From: Dyella sedimenti
GTDB lineage: Bacteria; Pseudomonadota; Gammaproteobacteria; Xanthomonadales; Rhodanobacteraceae
NCBI RefSeq assembly: GCF_022760995.1
Contig: NZ_JAKWJO010000008.1
Span: forward strand, 124,001-188,000
DNA length: 64,000 nt
Direction of reading: 5' to 3'
Positions 9,162-18,012 of the stretch are shown here, piece by piece. The notes below the pieces were generated by a model, which was given only the letters and a program-made list of their open reading frames with translations, did not search any database and was not told where the DNA came from. The position numbers were made by a program, and so were the translations under genes. The first letter of the stretch is position 1, and each line of letters begins with the position of its first letter.

Positions 9162-9770
9162 ATGACCAGCAACGCGCAGGTGCTGGTTCGTCGTGGGCCG
9201 GACATTGCCGAATGGTTCGACACCGTGGCACATCTGCGGGCGAAGGTCTTCCGCAGCTTTCCATACCTGTACGAGGGCGACATCGAATACGAGAAGCACT
9301 ACCTTTCCATGTACGCCCGTTCGGCAGACAGCCTGCTGGTACTCGCGCTCGCTGATGATGTGGTCGTGGGTGCGTCCACGGGGTTGCCGCTCGGCGATGC
9401 GGAGCCGGCCTTCCATGTGCCGTTCGCCGATCGAGGAATCCCGGTGGAGGCAGTGTTTTACTGTGGCGAATCAGTCCTGCTCCCGGCCTTCCGGGGCCTT
9501 GGCCTGGGCCATCGCTTCTTTGACGAGCGCGAAGCGCATGCCCGTTCGTTGGGCGGCATGCAGTGGGCATCGTTCGCGTCGGTGGATCGTGCAGACGACG
9601 ATCTCCGGCGTCCTTCCAACTACCGCAGTAATGACCCCTTCTGGACCCGTCGCGGCTACGTGCGGCAGTCGGACATGAAGGTTACGCTGCCCTGGAAGCA
9701 GGTGGGTGAGCCGAGCGAAACCGAGCAGACGCTCACGATGTGGCTGCACTCCCTGGAGAACGCGAAATGA
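9162..9770 (+). CDS. GNAT-family N-acetyltransferase
   Basis: A 202-residue protein with the acetyl-CoA-binding motif A of GNAT enzymes in LLPAFRGLGLGHRFFDERE (about residues 107-125, with RGLGLG as the pyrophosphate loop). The rest is not diagnostic of a substrate. It starts 1 bp after the previous stop and its TGA overlaps the next ATG as ATGA, so the amidase downstream is translationally coupled. Confidence 0.8.
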   Translation: MTSNAQVLVRRGPDIAEWFDTVAHLRAKVFRSFPYLYEGDIEYEKHYLSMYARSADSLLVLALADDVVVGASTGLPLGDAEPAFHVPFADRGIPVEAVFYCGESVLLPAFRGLGLGHRFFDEREAHARSLGGMQWASFASVDRADDDLRRPSNYRSNDPFWTRRGYVRQSDMKVTLPWKQVGEPSETEQTLTMWLHSLENAK

Positions 9771-10657
9771 AAGTAGCAGTTGCGAAATACTCAGTGGGTC
9801 AGCCCGCGGGCTTCGAGGCATTTGCTGCGCGGCAGCGGCTGGTTCTGGAGGAGGCGCGCCGTGGCGGGGCGGAACTGGCCGTGTTGCCCGAGTATCTATC
9901 CCTCGAACTGGCTGCAACGTTCGAGCCTGGCATCCGCCATGATTTCAACGCCTCTCTGGCCGCGCTGCAGGCCTTGCAGCCTGCGTGGCTGGCACTGTAT
10001 GCCGACCTGTCGCGCGAGTTGTGCATGACCATTCAGGCCGGTACGTTTTTGACCCAGGTTGGATTGGACCGCTACCGCAACCGGGCTTGGTGGTTTGCGC
10101 CTGACGGCACACGCGACTACCAAGACAAATTGCAGTTGACGGGGTTCGAGAAAGACGCCGGCGTCATCGAGGGTGGCGACGAACTGAAGGTGTTCGATTT
10201 GAAAGGCGTGCGTGCCGGCATCGCTGTTTGCTATGACAGTGAGTTTCCATTGCCCGTGCGAGCCCAGCGAGAGGCGGGAGTGCGCCTGCTGCTGGTCCCG
10301 AGCTGTACCGACACCCAAGCAGGTGCAACCCGGGTCCGTGTGGGCTGCATGGCGCGGGCACTGGAGAACCGAATGTTCATCGCGCAGGCCGTGACGACCG
10401 GAGCTGCTGACTGGAGCCCGGCGCTGGACACGAATACTGGCGAGGCCACGATCTATGCACCCATGGATCGCGGATTCCCGGAGGATGGCATTCTCGCGAC
10501 GACTTGCGGCACGCAGACATGGGCGATTGCTGATCTGGACGTTGAAGCCCTCGAACGAAACCAGGAACAGGCCCAGGTTGCGGTCGATCGTGACTGGGAC
10601 GGCCAGATGTTGCCTGCACTGAGGAAGGCTCGGTACTCGGGTCGTCAGGTCGCCTAG
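9767..10657 (+). CDS. Carbon-nitrogen hydrolase (nitrilase superfamily amidase)
   Basis: A 296-residue nitrilase-superfamily enzyme that hydrolyses a C-N bond. The Glu-Lys-Cys triad is visible in LPEYLSLE (about residue 42), QDKLQLTGFEK (about 122) and AVCYDSEFP (about 157). The family includes omega-amidases and carbamoylases; the paired acetyltransferase suggests processing of a small N-acyl or amide compound, but the substrate cannot be read from the sequence. Confidence 0.85.
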   Translation: MKVAVAKYSVGQPAGFEAFAARQRLVLEEARRGGAELAVLPEYLSLELAATFEPGIRHDFNASLAALQALQPAWLALYADLSRELCMTIQAGTFLTQVGLDRYRNRAWWFAPDGTRDYQDKLQLTGFEKDAGVIEGGDELKVFDLKGVRAGIAVCYDSEFPLPVRAQREAGVRLLLVPSCTDTQAGATRVRVGCMARALENRMFIAQAVTTGAADWSPALDTNTGEATIYAPMDRGFPEDGILATTCGTQTWAIADLDVEALERNQEQAQVAVDRDWDGQMLPALRKARYSGRQVA

Positions 10658-10697
10658 CCGGTCTCATCTTGATAGCTTCAGCTCGATGAGTTGGCTT

Positions 10698-10764
10698 AGA
10701 TAGGCCATATCTATCTGCGCATAGATTTTTCCAGTTTGACCGGTTTTGAACTTGCCCCGATGCT
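10698..10764 (+). promoter_or_regulatory. LysR-type operator and promoter upstream of frmR
   Basis: AGATAG (10698-10703), N7, CTATCT (10711-10716), N4, ATAGAT (10721-10726), then -35 TTGACC (10736-10741), a 17-bp spacer and -10 GATGCT (10759-10764). Within it ATCTAT-N6-ATAGAT is a perfect palindrome. The block matches the fdhA promoter at 2995-3061 in half-sites, spacing and core promoter, but in opposite genomic orientation, each pointing at its own gene. It would give a transcript with a leader of about 170 nt running through the FrmR operator. Confidence 0.78.
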
Positions 10765-10881
10765 GTCGATACATGCAAGAAATATTCATTGATTTGAATG
10801 TTTTGCGCTTCTTGGGAACAAATCTGTACTAGCCTGTAATAGTGCTCGAAGAGCACAGAATTTGTGGCGAAGTTCGGCCGC

Positions 10882-10908
10882 ATATACTATGGTGGAGTAT
10901 TGTATAAT
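10882..10908 (+). promoter_or_regulatory. FrmR operator overlapping a TATAAT -10
   Basis: ATACTAT, GGTGGAG, TATTGTAT: AT-rich inverted arms around a G-rich centre, the shape described for operators of the FrmR/RcnR/CsoR family. TATAAT at 10903-10908 overlaps the right arm, so bound FrmR would block a second promoter just before frmR. Confidence 0.7.
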
Positions 10909-10939
10909 GCGGCGGTGTACCCAAGTAGAGAGGTGTTCG

Positions 10940-11215
10940 ATGCCACACAGCCCGGAAGAAAAGAAGCAAGCCCTGACGCGCATCCGGCGCATCAAAGGTC
11001 AGGTAGCGACTCTTGAGCAAGCGCTCGATGCAGGTGCGGAATGCCCTGCAATTCTTCAGCAGCTTGCGGCCGTTCGTGGGGCAGTCAACGGATTGATGGC
11101 AACCGTTCTGGAGAGCTATCTGCGGGAAGAGTTTCCCAGTAGCGAAATCAGGAGCGATTCGCAGAACAAGTCCATTGACGAGACCATCTCTATCGTCCGC
11201 TCCTATCTGCGGTAG
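10940..11215 (+). CDS. frmR: Formaldehyde-responsive transcriptional repressor FrmR
   Basis: A 91-residue all-helical repressor of the CsoR/RcnR superfamily, the same length as E. coli FrmR. Formaldehyde links the N-terminal Pro2 and Cys35 of adjacent subunits and releases DNA; both residues are present (MPHSPEEKK and AECPAILQQ). Position 60, His in the Escherichia/Salmonella proteins and part of the metal-site vestige, is Tyr here (VLESYLREEF). It lies directly after its likely operator and 59 bp before frmA. A different, LysR-type promoter lies upstream, so control is dual. Confidence 0.92.
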   Translation: MPHSPEEKKQALTRIRRIKGQVATLEQALDAGAECPAILQQLAAVRGAVNGLMATVLESYLREEFPSSEIRSDSQNKSIDETISIVRSYLR

Positions 11216-11250
11216 AGGCACCAGGGTGCCCTCGGTGAGGGCAAATTTAG

Positions 11251-12384
<1,134 letters not shown>

Positions 12385-12427
12385 CCGCCCACTACCCATT
12401 CAACACCAACCACCAAGGAAATTAATC

Positions 12428-12826
12428 ATGTCCACTCCTGTCATTTCTGGCGATGGCATCTTTTCGCACATTTTTATCGGCGCTGCCGACCTTCAGAAGT
12501 CGGTCGCGTTCTACGACGCCGCTCTGGGTGCTCTTGGCATCAAGAACCTCGGTCCTTTCAACAACGGATGGGTACTTTTCGGTCGCGAAAAGCCGGCTTT
12601 CATCATCGCCCGTCCGGGCAATGGTGAAGCGCCCTCCAGCAACGGCGTGACGATCGGCTTTGCGGCCGCCACTCCCGCCGAAGTGGATGCCTTCCATGCT
12701 GCCGGCCTTGCCGCAGGCGGCACCGACGAGGGCCAGCCTGGCGCACGTGGTCACCTGCCGGGTGCCTATGCGGCCTACCTGCGTGATCCGGCGGGCAACA
12801 AGGTCTGCTCGTACACCTTCGTCTGA
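12428..12826 (+). CDS. VOC-family (glyoxalase/bleomycin resistance-like) protein
   Basis: A 132-residue vicinal-oxygen-chelate protein: IFSHIFIGAADLQKSVAFYD opens the first beta-alpha-beta-beta-beta unit and YAAYLRDPAGNKVCSYTF closes the second. The metal-ligand set is not complete by eye. It lies 43 bp after frmA and before a strong hairpin, so it is the third gene of the frmR operon. Related small VOC proteins accompany frmA in other proteobacteria; a role in aldehyde-glutathione adduct handling is inference. Confidence 0.8.
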   Translation: MSTPVISGDGIFSHIFIGAADLQKSVAFYDAALGALGIKNLGPFNNGWVLFGREKPAFIIARPGNGEAPSSNGVTIGFAAATPAEVDAFHAAGLAAGGTDEGQPGARGHLPGAYAAYLRDPAGNKVCSYTFV

Positions 12827-12928
12827 AAGCAAGGAAGCTGAGGGCGTTCTGAAAGGGCCAGCACAAGCCTCTATACGGCGAGCCTATTAGACGGACCGTG
12901 TAGAGCGGTGCCTGCTCATGAAGATCGG

Positions 12929-12972
12929 CCCGCAGCCATGTGCGAAACGCATGGCTGCGGGCATTTGCTTTG
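12929..12972 (+). terminator. Terminator-like hairpin after the frmR operon
   Basis: A perfect 12-bp stem (CCCGCAGCCATG with CATGGCTGCGGG) around a 9-nt loop, followed by CATTTGCTTT. The T run is imperfect, so termination may be partial. Confidence 0.65.
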
Positions 12973-13008
12973 AAGCGTGTTTTTCAACCAATGAGAAATG
13001 AGGTCGTT

Positions 13009-14343
13009 ATGCAAGAGCCGGCCAACATCAATGCGACGACCGTACAACCCGCCCCGACCGCCACCGTGTACGGCATGCCGGCCTATGCCGATCGTGCTGC
13101 GGCCGTGGGTGAAGTGCATGCGCGCCCGCATCTGTTGATTCAGGCCCCCCGCGGCATATTGCAGCTCGCTTTCATGACCGAAGGCGATCAGGCCAGGGAT
13201 CAGATGGCGATGAGTGAGTTGTCTCATCGCTTCGGCGTTGCCGAGCCCGACCACGCTACGCCGCTTCACGGCATGACATGGGATGAGGGAGACCTGCACT
13301 GTGAAAAGCACACCGAGTTCTCAACGTATCTCTGGTGCGCTTCGCTGGATTCCGAGACGGGAGAGCCGTGCGGCGAAAATCCGTTCAAGCATGGATTTGT
13401 TCCTCCCGGCCCGGTCGTATCCGGCATCCGTTTGAGACTTCTTCCATGGACGCCGGAAACGGAGAAGGAGGCCGATCGCTTCGATCCTGCCAGCCTGTGC
13501 TACTCGCTGGTGGAGAACGGCTCTGCCGCCATCCTCACCGACTTCCGACAGGATGAGGATGGCCTGACGCAGATCCTCGTCCTTGCCCGCGATTTGACCC
13601 CGGCGCGGGCGGGTGCGCTGGCTCAACGTCTGCTGGAGATCGAGACCTACCGTACCTTGGCGTTGCTGTCCTTGCCGTTGACGCGGTCGATGACGTCGGA
13701 GCTGCGGCGCATGGAGTCGCGCCTTGCGGCGATCACCGACGAGATGTGTACGAGCTTGGTGGAACGGCGCGACAGCGACGTGCTGCTGTCCGAATTGACC
13801 GGCCTGGCTGCCGAACTGGAAGCTGGCGTTGCGGCGAATCTCTATCGCTTCGGCGCCAGTCGTGCCTACTACGAGATCGTCGAGGAAAGGCTGGCAGCGC
13901 TTTCGGAAGAGGCCGTATCCGGGTACTGCACCTGGGCGGATTTCCTGCAGCGTCGCATCGCTCCCGCCATGCGGACATGCCAATCCGTAAAGGAGCGCCA
14001 GACCAAGCTCTCCGACAAGCTGACCCGGGCCATCGCGTTGCTGCGTTCCTGGATCGACGTCGAGCTTGAACGCCAGAACCGCGATCTGCTTGCGTCGATG
14101 AACAACCGGGCCAAGATGCAATTGCGCCTTCAGCAAACCGTCGAAGGCCTGTCGGTCGCGGCAATTTCTTATTACGTCGTGAGTCTTCTCGGCTATTTGC
14201 TCAAGGGCATTCCGATGGTTCACGACAGCGTGGCGCCGGTGATGGCGGTTCTGGTGCCTGCGGTGATGCTGACGATCTGGTGGATCGTGCGCAGGATCAG
14301 ACACGCCCACGGCGACACGGCAGCGGAAGAAAAATCTTCCTGA
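13009..14343 (+). CDS. DUF3422 family membrane protein
   Basis: A 444-residue protein of the DUF3422 family. The opening VHARPHLLI, the LVENGSAAILTDFRQDEDG segment and a long helical middle are typical. Two C-terminal membrane segments (around SVAAISYYVVSLLGYLL and VAPVMAVLVPAVMLTIWWIV) follow a predicted coiled region, so most of the protein is cytosolic and anchored at its end. The start follows GAGGT; an earlier in-frame ATG has none. Function unknown. It is first in the run fghA-NDH2-rarA, and its repeated presence beside frm genes suggests a link to aldehyde stress. Confidence 0.85.
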   Translation: MQEPANINATTVQPAPTATVYGMPAYADRAAAVGEVHARPHLLIQAPRGILQLAFMTEGDQARDQMAMSELSHRFGVAEPDHATPLHGMTWDEGDLHCEKHTEFSTYLWCASLDSETGEPCGENPFKHGFVPPGPVVSGIRLRLLPWTPETEKEADRFDPASLCYSLVENGSAAILTDFRQDEDGLTQILVLARDLTPARAGALAQRLLEIETYRTLALLSLPLTRSMTSELRRMESRLAAITDEMCTSLVERRDSDVLLSELTGLAAELEAGVAANLYRFGASRAYYEIVEERLAALSEEAVSGYCTWADFLQRRIAPAMRTCQSVKERQTKLSDKLTRAIALLRSWIDVELERQNRDLLASMNNRAKMQLRLQQTVEGLSVAAISYYVVSLLGYLLKGIPMVHDSVAPVMAVLVPAVMLTIWWIVRRIRHAHGDTAAEEKSS

Positions 14344-14401
14344 CGAGCTGCCGTCCTGGCGCGCGAGAGCTGCGCCGTTCCTTTGAACATAGGAGAACTA
14401 C

Positions 14402-15232
14402 ATGGAACGCATCGAACATCACGCCAGCTTTGATGGTTGGCAGGACGTTTATCAGCATGAATCCACGACGCTCGGTTGCACGATGAAAGTCGGCGTCTAT
14501 CTGCCTCCGCAGGCACAACACGGCAAGGTGCCGGTGCTGTACTGGCTTTCAGGCCTAACCTGCACCGAGCAGAACTTCATCACCAAGTCCGCCGTCCAGC
14601 GCTACGCCGCCGAGCATGGCATTGCCGTCGTCGCGCCCGATAGCAGCGCTCGCGGCGAAGGCGTTGCCGACGATCCCGCCTATGACCTCGGACAGGGGGC
14701 GGGTTTCTACGTCAATGCAACACAGGAACCCTGGGCTGCGAATCATCGGATGTATGACTACGTCGTGCAGGAACTACCGGCGCTGATCGAGGCCCACTTT
14801 CCCGTGACAGCGGAGCGGAGCATCAGTGGCCATTCCATGGGGGGGCACGGTGCTCTGGTCATCGCCCTGCGCAACCCGGGCCGTTATCGAAGCGTCTCGG
14901 CCTTCTCGCCCATCGTCGCCCCCACCCAGGTTCCCTGGGGACACAAGGCCTTCGAGGCGTACCTGGGCAGCGACCGGGAGGCGTGGAAGCAGTACGACAC
15001 CGTGGAGCTGATTCGCACCGTGCAGGAGCGTTTGCCGTTGCTGGTGGACCAGGGTTTGGGCGACGAGTTCCTGGAGAGTCAGCTTCAGCCCGATCTGCTG
15101 CGCAAGGCCTGCGACGAGACGGGGCACCCGCTCACGTTGAATCTGCGCCCAGGCTACGACCACAGCTACTACTTCATTGCCAGTTTCATTGGCGAGCATA
15201 TGGCACACCACGCATCGGCGCTGAAACGCTGA
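14402..15232 (+). CDS. fghA: S-formylglutathione hydrolase
   Basis: A 276-residue alpha/beta hydrolase equivalent to E. coli FrmB. It hydrolyses S-formylglutathione to formate and glutathione, completing the frmA pathway. The nucleophile serine is in SISGHSMGGHGALV (about residue 146), the conserved opening LPVLYWLSGLTC-type motif appears as VPVLYWLSGLTCTEQNFI, and the catalytic His is in PGYDHSYYF. AGGAG lies before the ATG. The gene is 58 bp after DUF3422 and 18 bp before the oxidoreductase gene. Confidence 0.95.
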   Translation: MERIEHHASFDGWQDVYQHESTTLGCTMKVGVYLPPQAQHGKVPVLYWLSGLTCTEQNFITKSAVQRYAAEHGIAVVAPDSSARGEGVADDPAYDLGQGAGFYVNATQEPWAANHRMYDYVVQELPALIEAHFPVTAERSISGHSMGGHGALVIALRNPGRYRSVSAFSPIVAPTQVPWGHKAFEAYLGSDREAWKQYDTVELIRTVQERLPLLVDQGLGDEFLESQLQPDLLRKACDETGHPLTLNLRPGYDHSYYFIASFIGEHMAHHASALKR

Positions 15233-15250
15233 GAGAGAGGAGATCAGGTC

Positions 15251-16558
15251 ATGACAAAGACCTCCAAAAACCGACATCACGTCGTCATTATCGGAGCGGG
15301 CTTCGGCGGGATCGAGGTTGCCAACCAGCTTGCTGGTGCCGAGGTCGATGTGACGATCATCGACCGGCGCAATCATCACCTGTTCCAGCCGCTGCTTTAC
15401 CAGGTCGCAGGGGCATCTCTCTCGACATCCGAGATCGCCTGGCCTATTCGCTATCTATTCCGAAATCGCCCGGAAGTGAACACCTTGATGGCGGAAGTGG
15501 AAGGTATCGACCAGGACGCGCGTCAGGTCATTCTCAACAATGGCTCGCGCCAAACCTACGACACGCTCGTACTCGCGACAGGTGCTACCCATGCCTATTT
15601 CGGACACGACGAATGGGGGGCTTTCGCGCCGGGGTTGAAGACGCTGGAAGATGCCACGACCATTCGAGGCCGAATCCTCGCGGCTTTCGAGGAGGCCGAG
15701 CGCACGAGCGATCCTCAGCAGCGTGCCGCGCTGCAGACGTTCGTCATCATCGGTGGTGGTCCCACCGGGGTTGAATTGGCCGGGACCATCGCCGAGCTTG
15801 CACGAGACACGCTGGCGCGTGACTTCCGCTCGATCGACCCGAGCACGTCCCGGGTTGTACTGATCGAGGCGGGCCCGCGTCTGTTGTCCGTCTTTCCAGA
15901 GGATCTTTCGGCCTATACGCGCCAGGCACTCGAAAAGCTCGGGGTCGAGGTCGTGCTGGGTACGCCGGTCACCGAATGCTCGGCCGACGGCGTGGTGTAT
16001 GGCGGCAAGCCTCTTTCGGCCAAGACCATCGTTTGGGCCGCCGGCGTCCAGGCGTCTCCCGCGGCTCGCTGGTTGGGTGCTGCGTCTGATCGTGCGGGTC
16101 GAGTGGTCGTTGGTCCCGACCTGACGGTGGCCGGTCGCCCGGAGGTCTTCGCCATCGGCGATACCGCCTCGTGCACCATGGCTGATGGGAAGCCCGTACC
16201 GGGCATCGCCCCCGCCGCCAAACAGCAAGGCAAGTACGTCGCCAACCTCATTGGACGGCGTTTGCAAGGCAAGCCCGCTGACGGGCCTTTCAAATACCGG
16301 CATCAGGGGAACCTGGCCACCATCGGCCGCAGCCTGGCCGTAATTGACATGGGGCGGGTTAAGCTGCGTGGAGCCTTTGCGTGGTGGATCTGGAAGCTCG
16401 CGCATATCTACTTTCTGATCGGTACGCGAAATCGTCTCAGCGTCGCGTTGAGCTGGGTATGGAACCATAGCATCGGCTACCGCGGCTCTCGCATCATCAT
16501 GCATGCGATTAGCGACAAAGAGCCCACGGCGTTGGATAAATCCGGCTCTCTGGATTGA
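15251..16558 (+). CDS. Type II NADH dehydrogenase-like FAD oxidoreductase
   Basis: A 435-residue two-dinucleotide-binding flavoprotein. The FAD site is VVIIGAGFGGIEVA (residues 10-23), the NAD site FVIIGGGPTGVELAG (about 160) and the second FAD motif VFAIGDTA (about 300). The C-terminal WWIWKLAHIYFLIGTRNRL helix pair is the membrane-binding end of NDH-2 enzymes. It would oxidise NADH and reduce quinone without pumping protons. Both formaldehyde dehydrogenases here produce NADH, so a role in NAD recycling is a reasonable inference. Confidence 0.88.
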   Translation: MTKTSKNRHHVVIIGAGFGGIEVANQLAGAEVDVTIIDRRNHHLFQPLLYQVAGASLSTSEIAWPIRYLFRNRPEVNTLMAEVEGIDQDARQVILNNGSRQTYDTLVLATGATHAYFGHDEWGAFAPGLKTLEDATTIRGRILAAFEEAERTSDPQQRAALQTFVIIGGGPTGVELAGTIAELARDTLARDFRSIDPSTSRVVLIEAGPRLLSVFPEDLSAYTRQALEKLGVEVVLGTPVTECSADGVVYGGKPLSAKTIVWAAGVQASPAARWLGAASDRAGRVVVGPDLTVAGRPEVFAIGDTASCTMADGKPVPGIAPAAKQQGKYVANLIGRRLQGKPADGPFKYRHQGNLATIGRSLAVIDMGRVKLRGAFAWWIWKLAHIYFLIGTRNRLSVALSWVWNHSIGYRGSRIIMHAISDKEPTALDKSGSLD

Positions 16559-16609
16559 GGTGCCCACCTTATCGGAACGTCAACTATCAGAAATACCAGG
16601 GAGAGGAAC

Positions 16610-17923
16610 TTGACCGATCTATTCACGACAAAGCCCAAGCCTCCCTTGGCCGAACTCCTGCGGCCCAAGACGCTGGATGAATTCGTCGGGCAACGGCACT
16701 TGCTCGGCCCCGGCAAGTCGCTTCGTCTCGCGTTCGAGGCGGGCAAGTTGCACTCGTTCATCCTCTGGGGGCCGCCAGGCGTGGGCAAGACCACACTGGG
16801 GCGCCTGGCCGCCAGTGCGACCGACAGCCGATTCATCGCCATCTCGGCCGTGCTTGCCGGGGTGAAGGACATCCGGCAAGCCATCGACGAGGCCCAGGCA
16901 GAACTGGACAACCATGGTCGATCGACGGTGCTTTTCGTCGATGAGATCCATCGCTTCAACAAGGCGCAGCAGGATGCCCTACTGCCCCATGTCGAGTCGG
17001 GGCTCCTGACCCTGGTGGGGGGGACGACCGAGCATCCGGGGCTGGCGGTCAATTCCGCTCTGCTCTCGCGCGCGCAGGTCTATACCCTCGAACCGCTGTC
17101 CGGCGACGAACTGAACCAGCTCTACGAACGCGCACTGCCGCATCTCCAGGGCGTCACGTTGGACGCGGACGCGCTGGATCTGCTCAAGGGCTTTGCCGAT
17201 GGCGATGGCAGGCGCTTCCTCAATCTGCTTGAGCAGGTGACGAATGCTGCGTCGGGCGCGGGCAAGGCCGTGGTCGATGGCGAGTTTGCCAAACTGTCCA
17301 CCAGCCCATCACTGCGCAGGTTCGACAAGGGCGGCGACGAGTTCTACTGGCAGCTCTCCGCCTTCCACAAGTCGCTGCGGGGCTCCGACCCCGACGCGGC
17401 CCTGTACTGGCTGGCCCGCATCCTCGACGGCAGCGGCGACGTCAGCCAGGTGACGCGCCGCATGATCGTGGTGGCCAGCGAAGACATCGGCAATGCCGAC
17501 CCGCAGGCGCTGCAACTGGCGCTCAATGCCGCGCTGGCTTATGAGAGGCTGGGTTCCCCCGAAGGCGAAATACCGATTGCCCACGCGGCGACCTACCTTG
17601 CTGCCGCCCCCAAGTCGAACGCTGCCTATGCCGCCTGGAACAAGGCGAAGGCCTTCGTCAAGAACAGCGGCTCCCTGCCTGTGCCTCTCCATCTTCGCAA
17701 TGCGCCGACGAAGCTGATGCAGCAGATGGGGTATCACGAAGGCTACCGCTATGCCCATGACGAGCCCAACGGCTATGCCGCTGGGCAAAGCTACTTTCCC
17801 GAGGGCGTGGCGCGGCCGGGCTGGTATCAGCCAACGGACAGAGGTGTTGAGCGCAGGCTGGGAGAAAGGCTTACTTGGCTGCGCTCGCTGGATGATGGGA
17901 CGCTGCCAGAGGCGGACGCCTGA
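16610..17923 (+). CDS. rarA: Replication-associated recombination protein A (RarA/MgsA)
   Basis: A 437-residue AAA+ ATPase, similar in length to E. coli RarA (447). Walker A is GPPGVGKTTLGRLAA (about residue 58), Walker B LFVDEIHRFNKAQQD (about 108), and the C-terminal tetramerisation domain (EDIGNADPQALQLALNAALAYERLGSPEGE) is intact. RarA acts on stalled replication forks and single-stranded gaps. The start is TTG after GAGAGGA. Position after the formaldehyde genes fits a role in replication past DNA-protein crosslinks. Confidence 0.93.
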   Translation: MTDLFTTKPKPPLAELLRPKTLDEFVGQRHLLGPGKSLRLAFEAGKLHSFILWGPPGVGKTTLGRLAASATDSRFIAISAVLAGVKDIRQAIDEAQAELDNHGRSTVLFVDEIHRFNKAQQDALLPHVESGLLTLVGGTTEHPGLAVNSALLSRAQVYTLEPLSGDELNQLYERALPHLQGVTLDADALDLLKGFADGDGRRFLNLLEQVTNAASGAGKAVVDGEFAKLSTSPSLRRFDKGGDEFYWQLSAFHKSLRGSDPDAALYWLARILDGSGDVSQVTRRMIVVASEDIGNADPQALQLALNAALAYERLGSPEGEIPIAHAATYLAAAPKSNAAYAAWNKAKAFVKNSGSLPVPLHLRNAPTKLMQQMGYHEGYRYAHDEPNGYAAGQSYFPEGVARPGWYQPTDRGVERRLGERLTWLRSLDDGTLPEADA

Positions 17924-17959
17924 CCGGTCGCCTCCGAAACCGGCTCATCGCGACTTCAC

Positions 17960-18012
17960 GAACTACAGGAACAGGATAAGAACATGTCAGCCACTTCTTT
18001 CGGTGCATCCTC
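17960..18012 (+). repeat. Leader/N-terminal repeat, copy 1 (nhaA)
   Basis: GAACTACAGG, an extra AACAGG, then GATAAGAACATG and the start of the coding region through TTCTTTCGGTG and ATCCTC. The same leader and first codons occur before uvrA at 19857-19903, giving N-termini MSATSFGASS and MPNNSFGESS. Confidence 0.8.
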
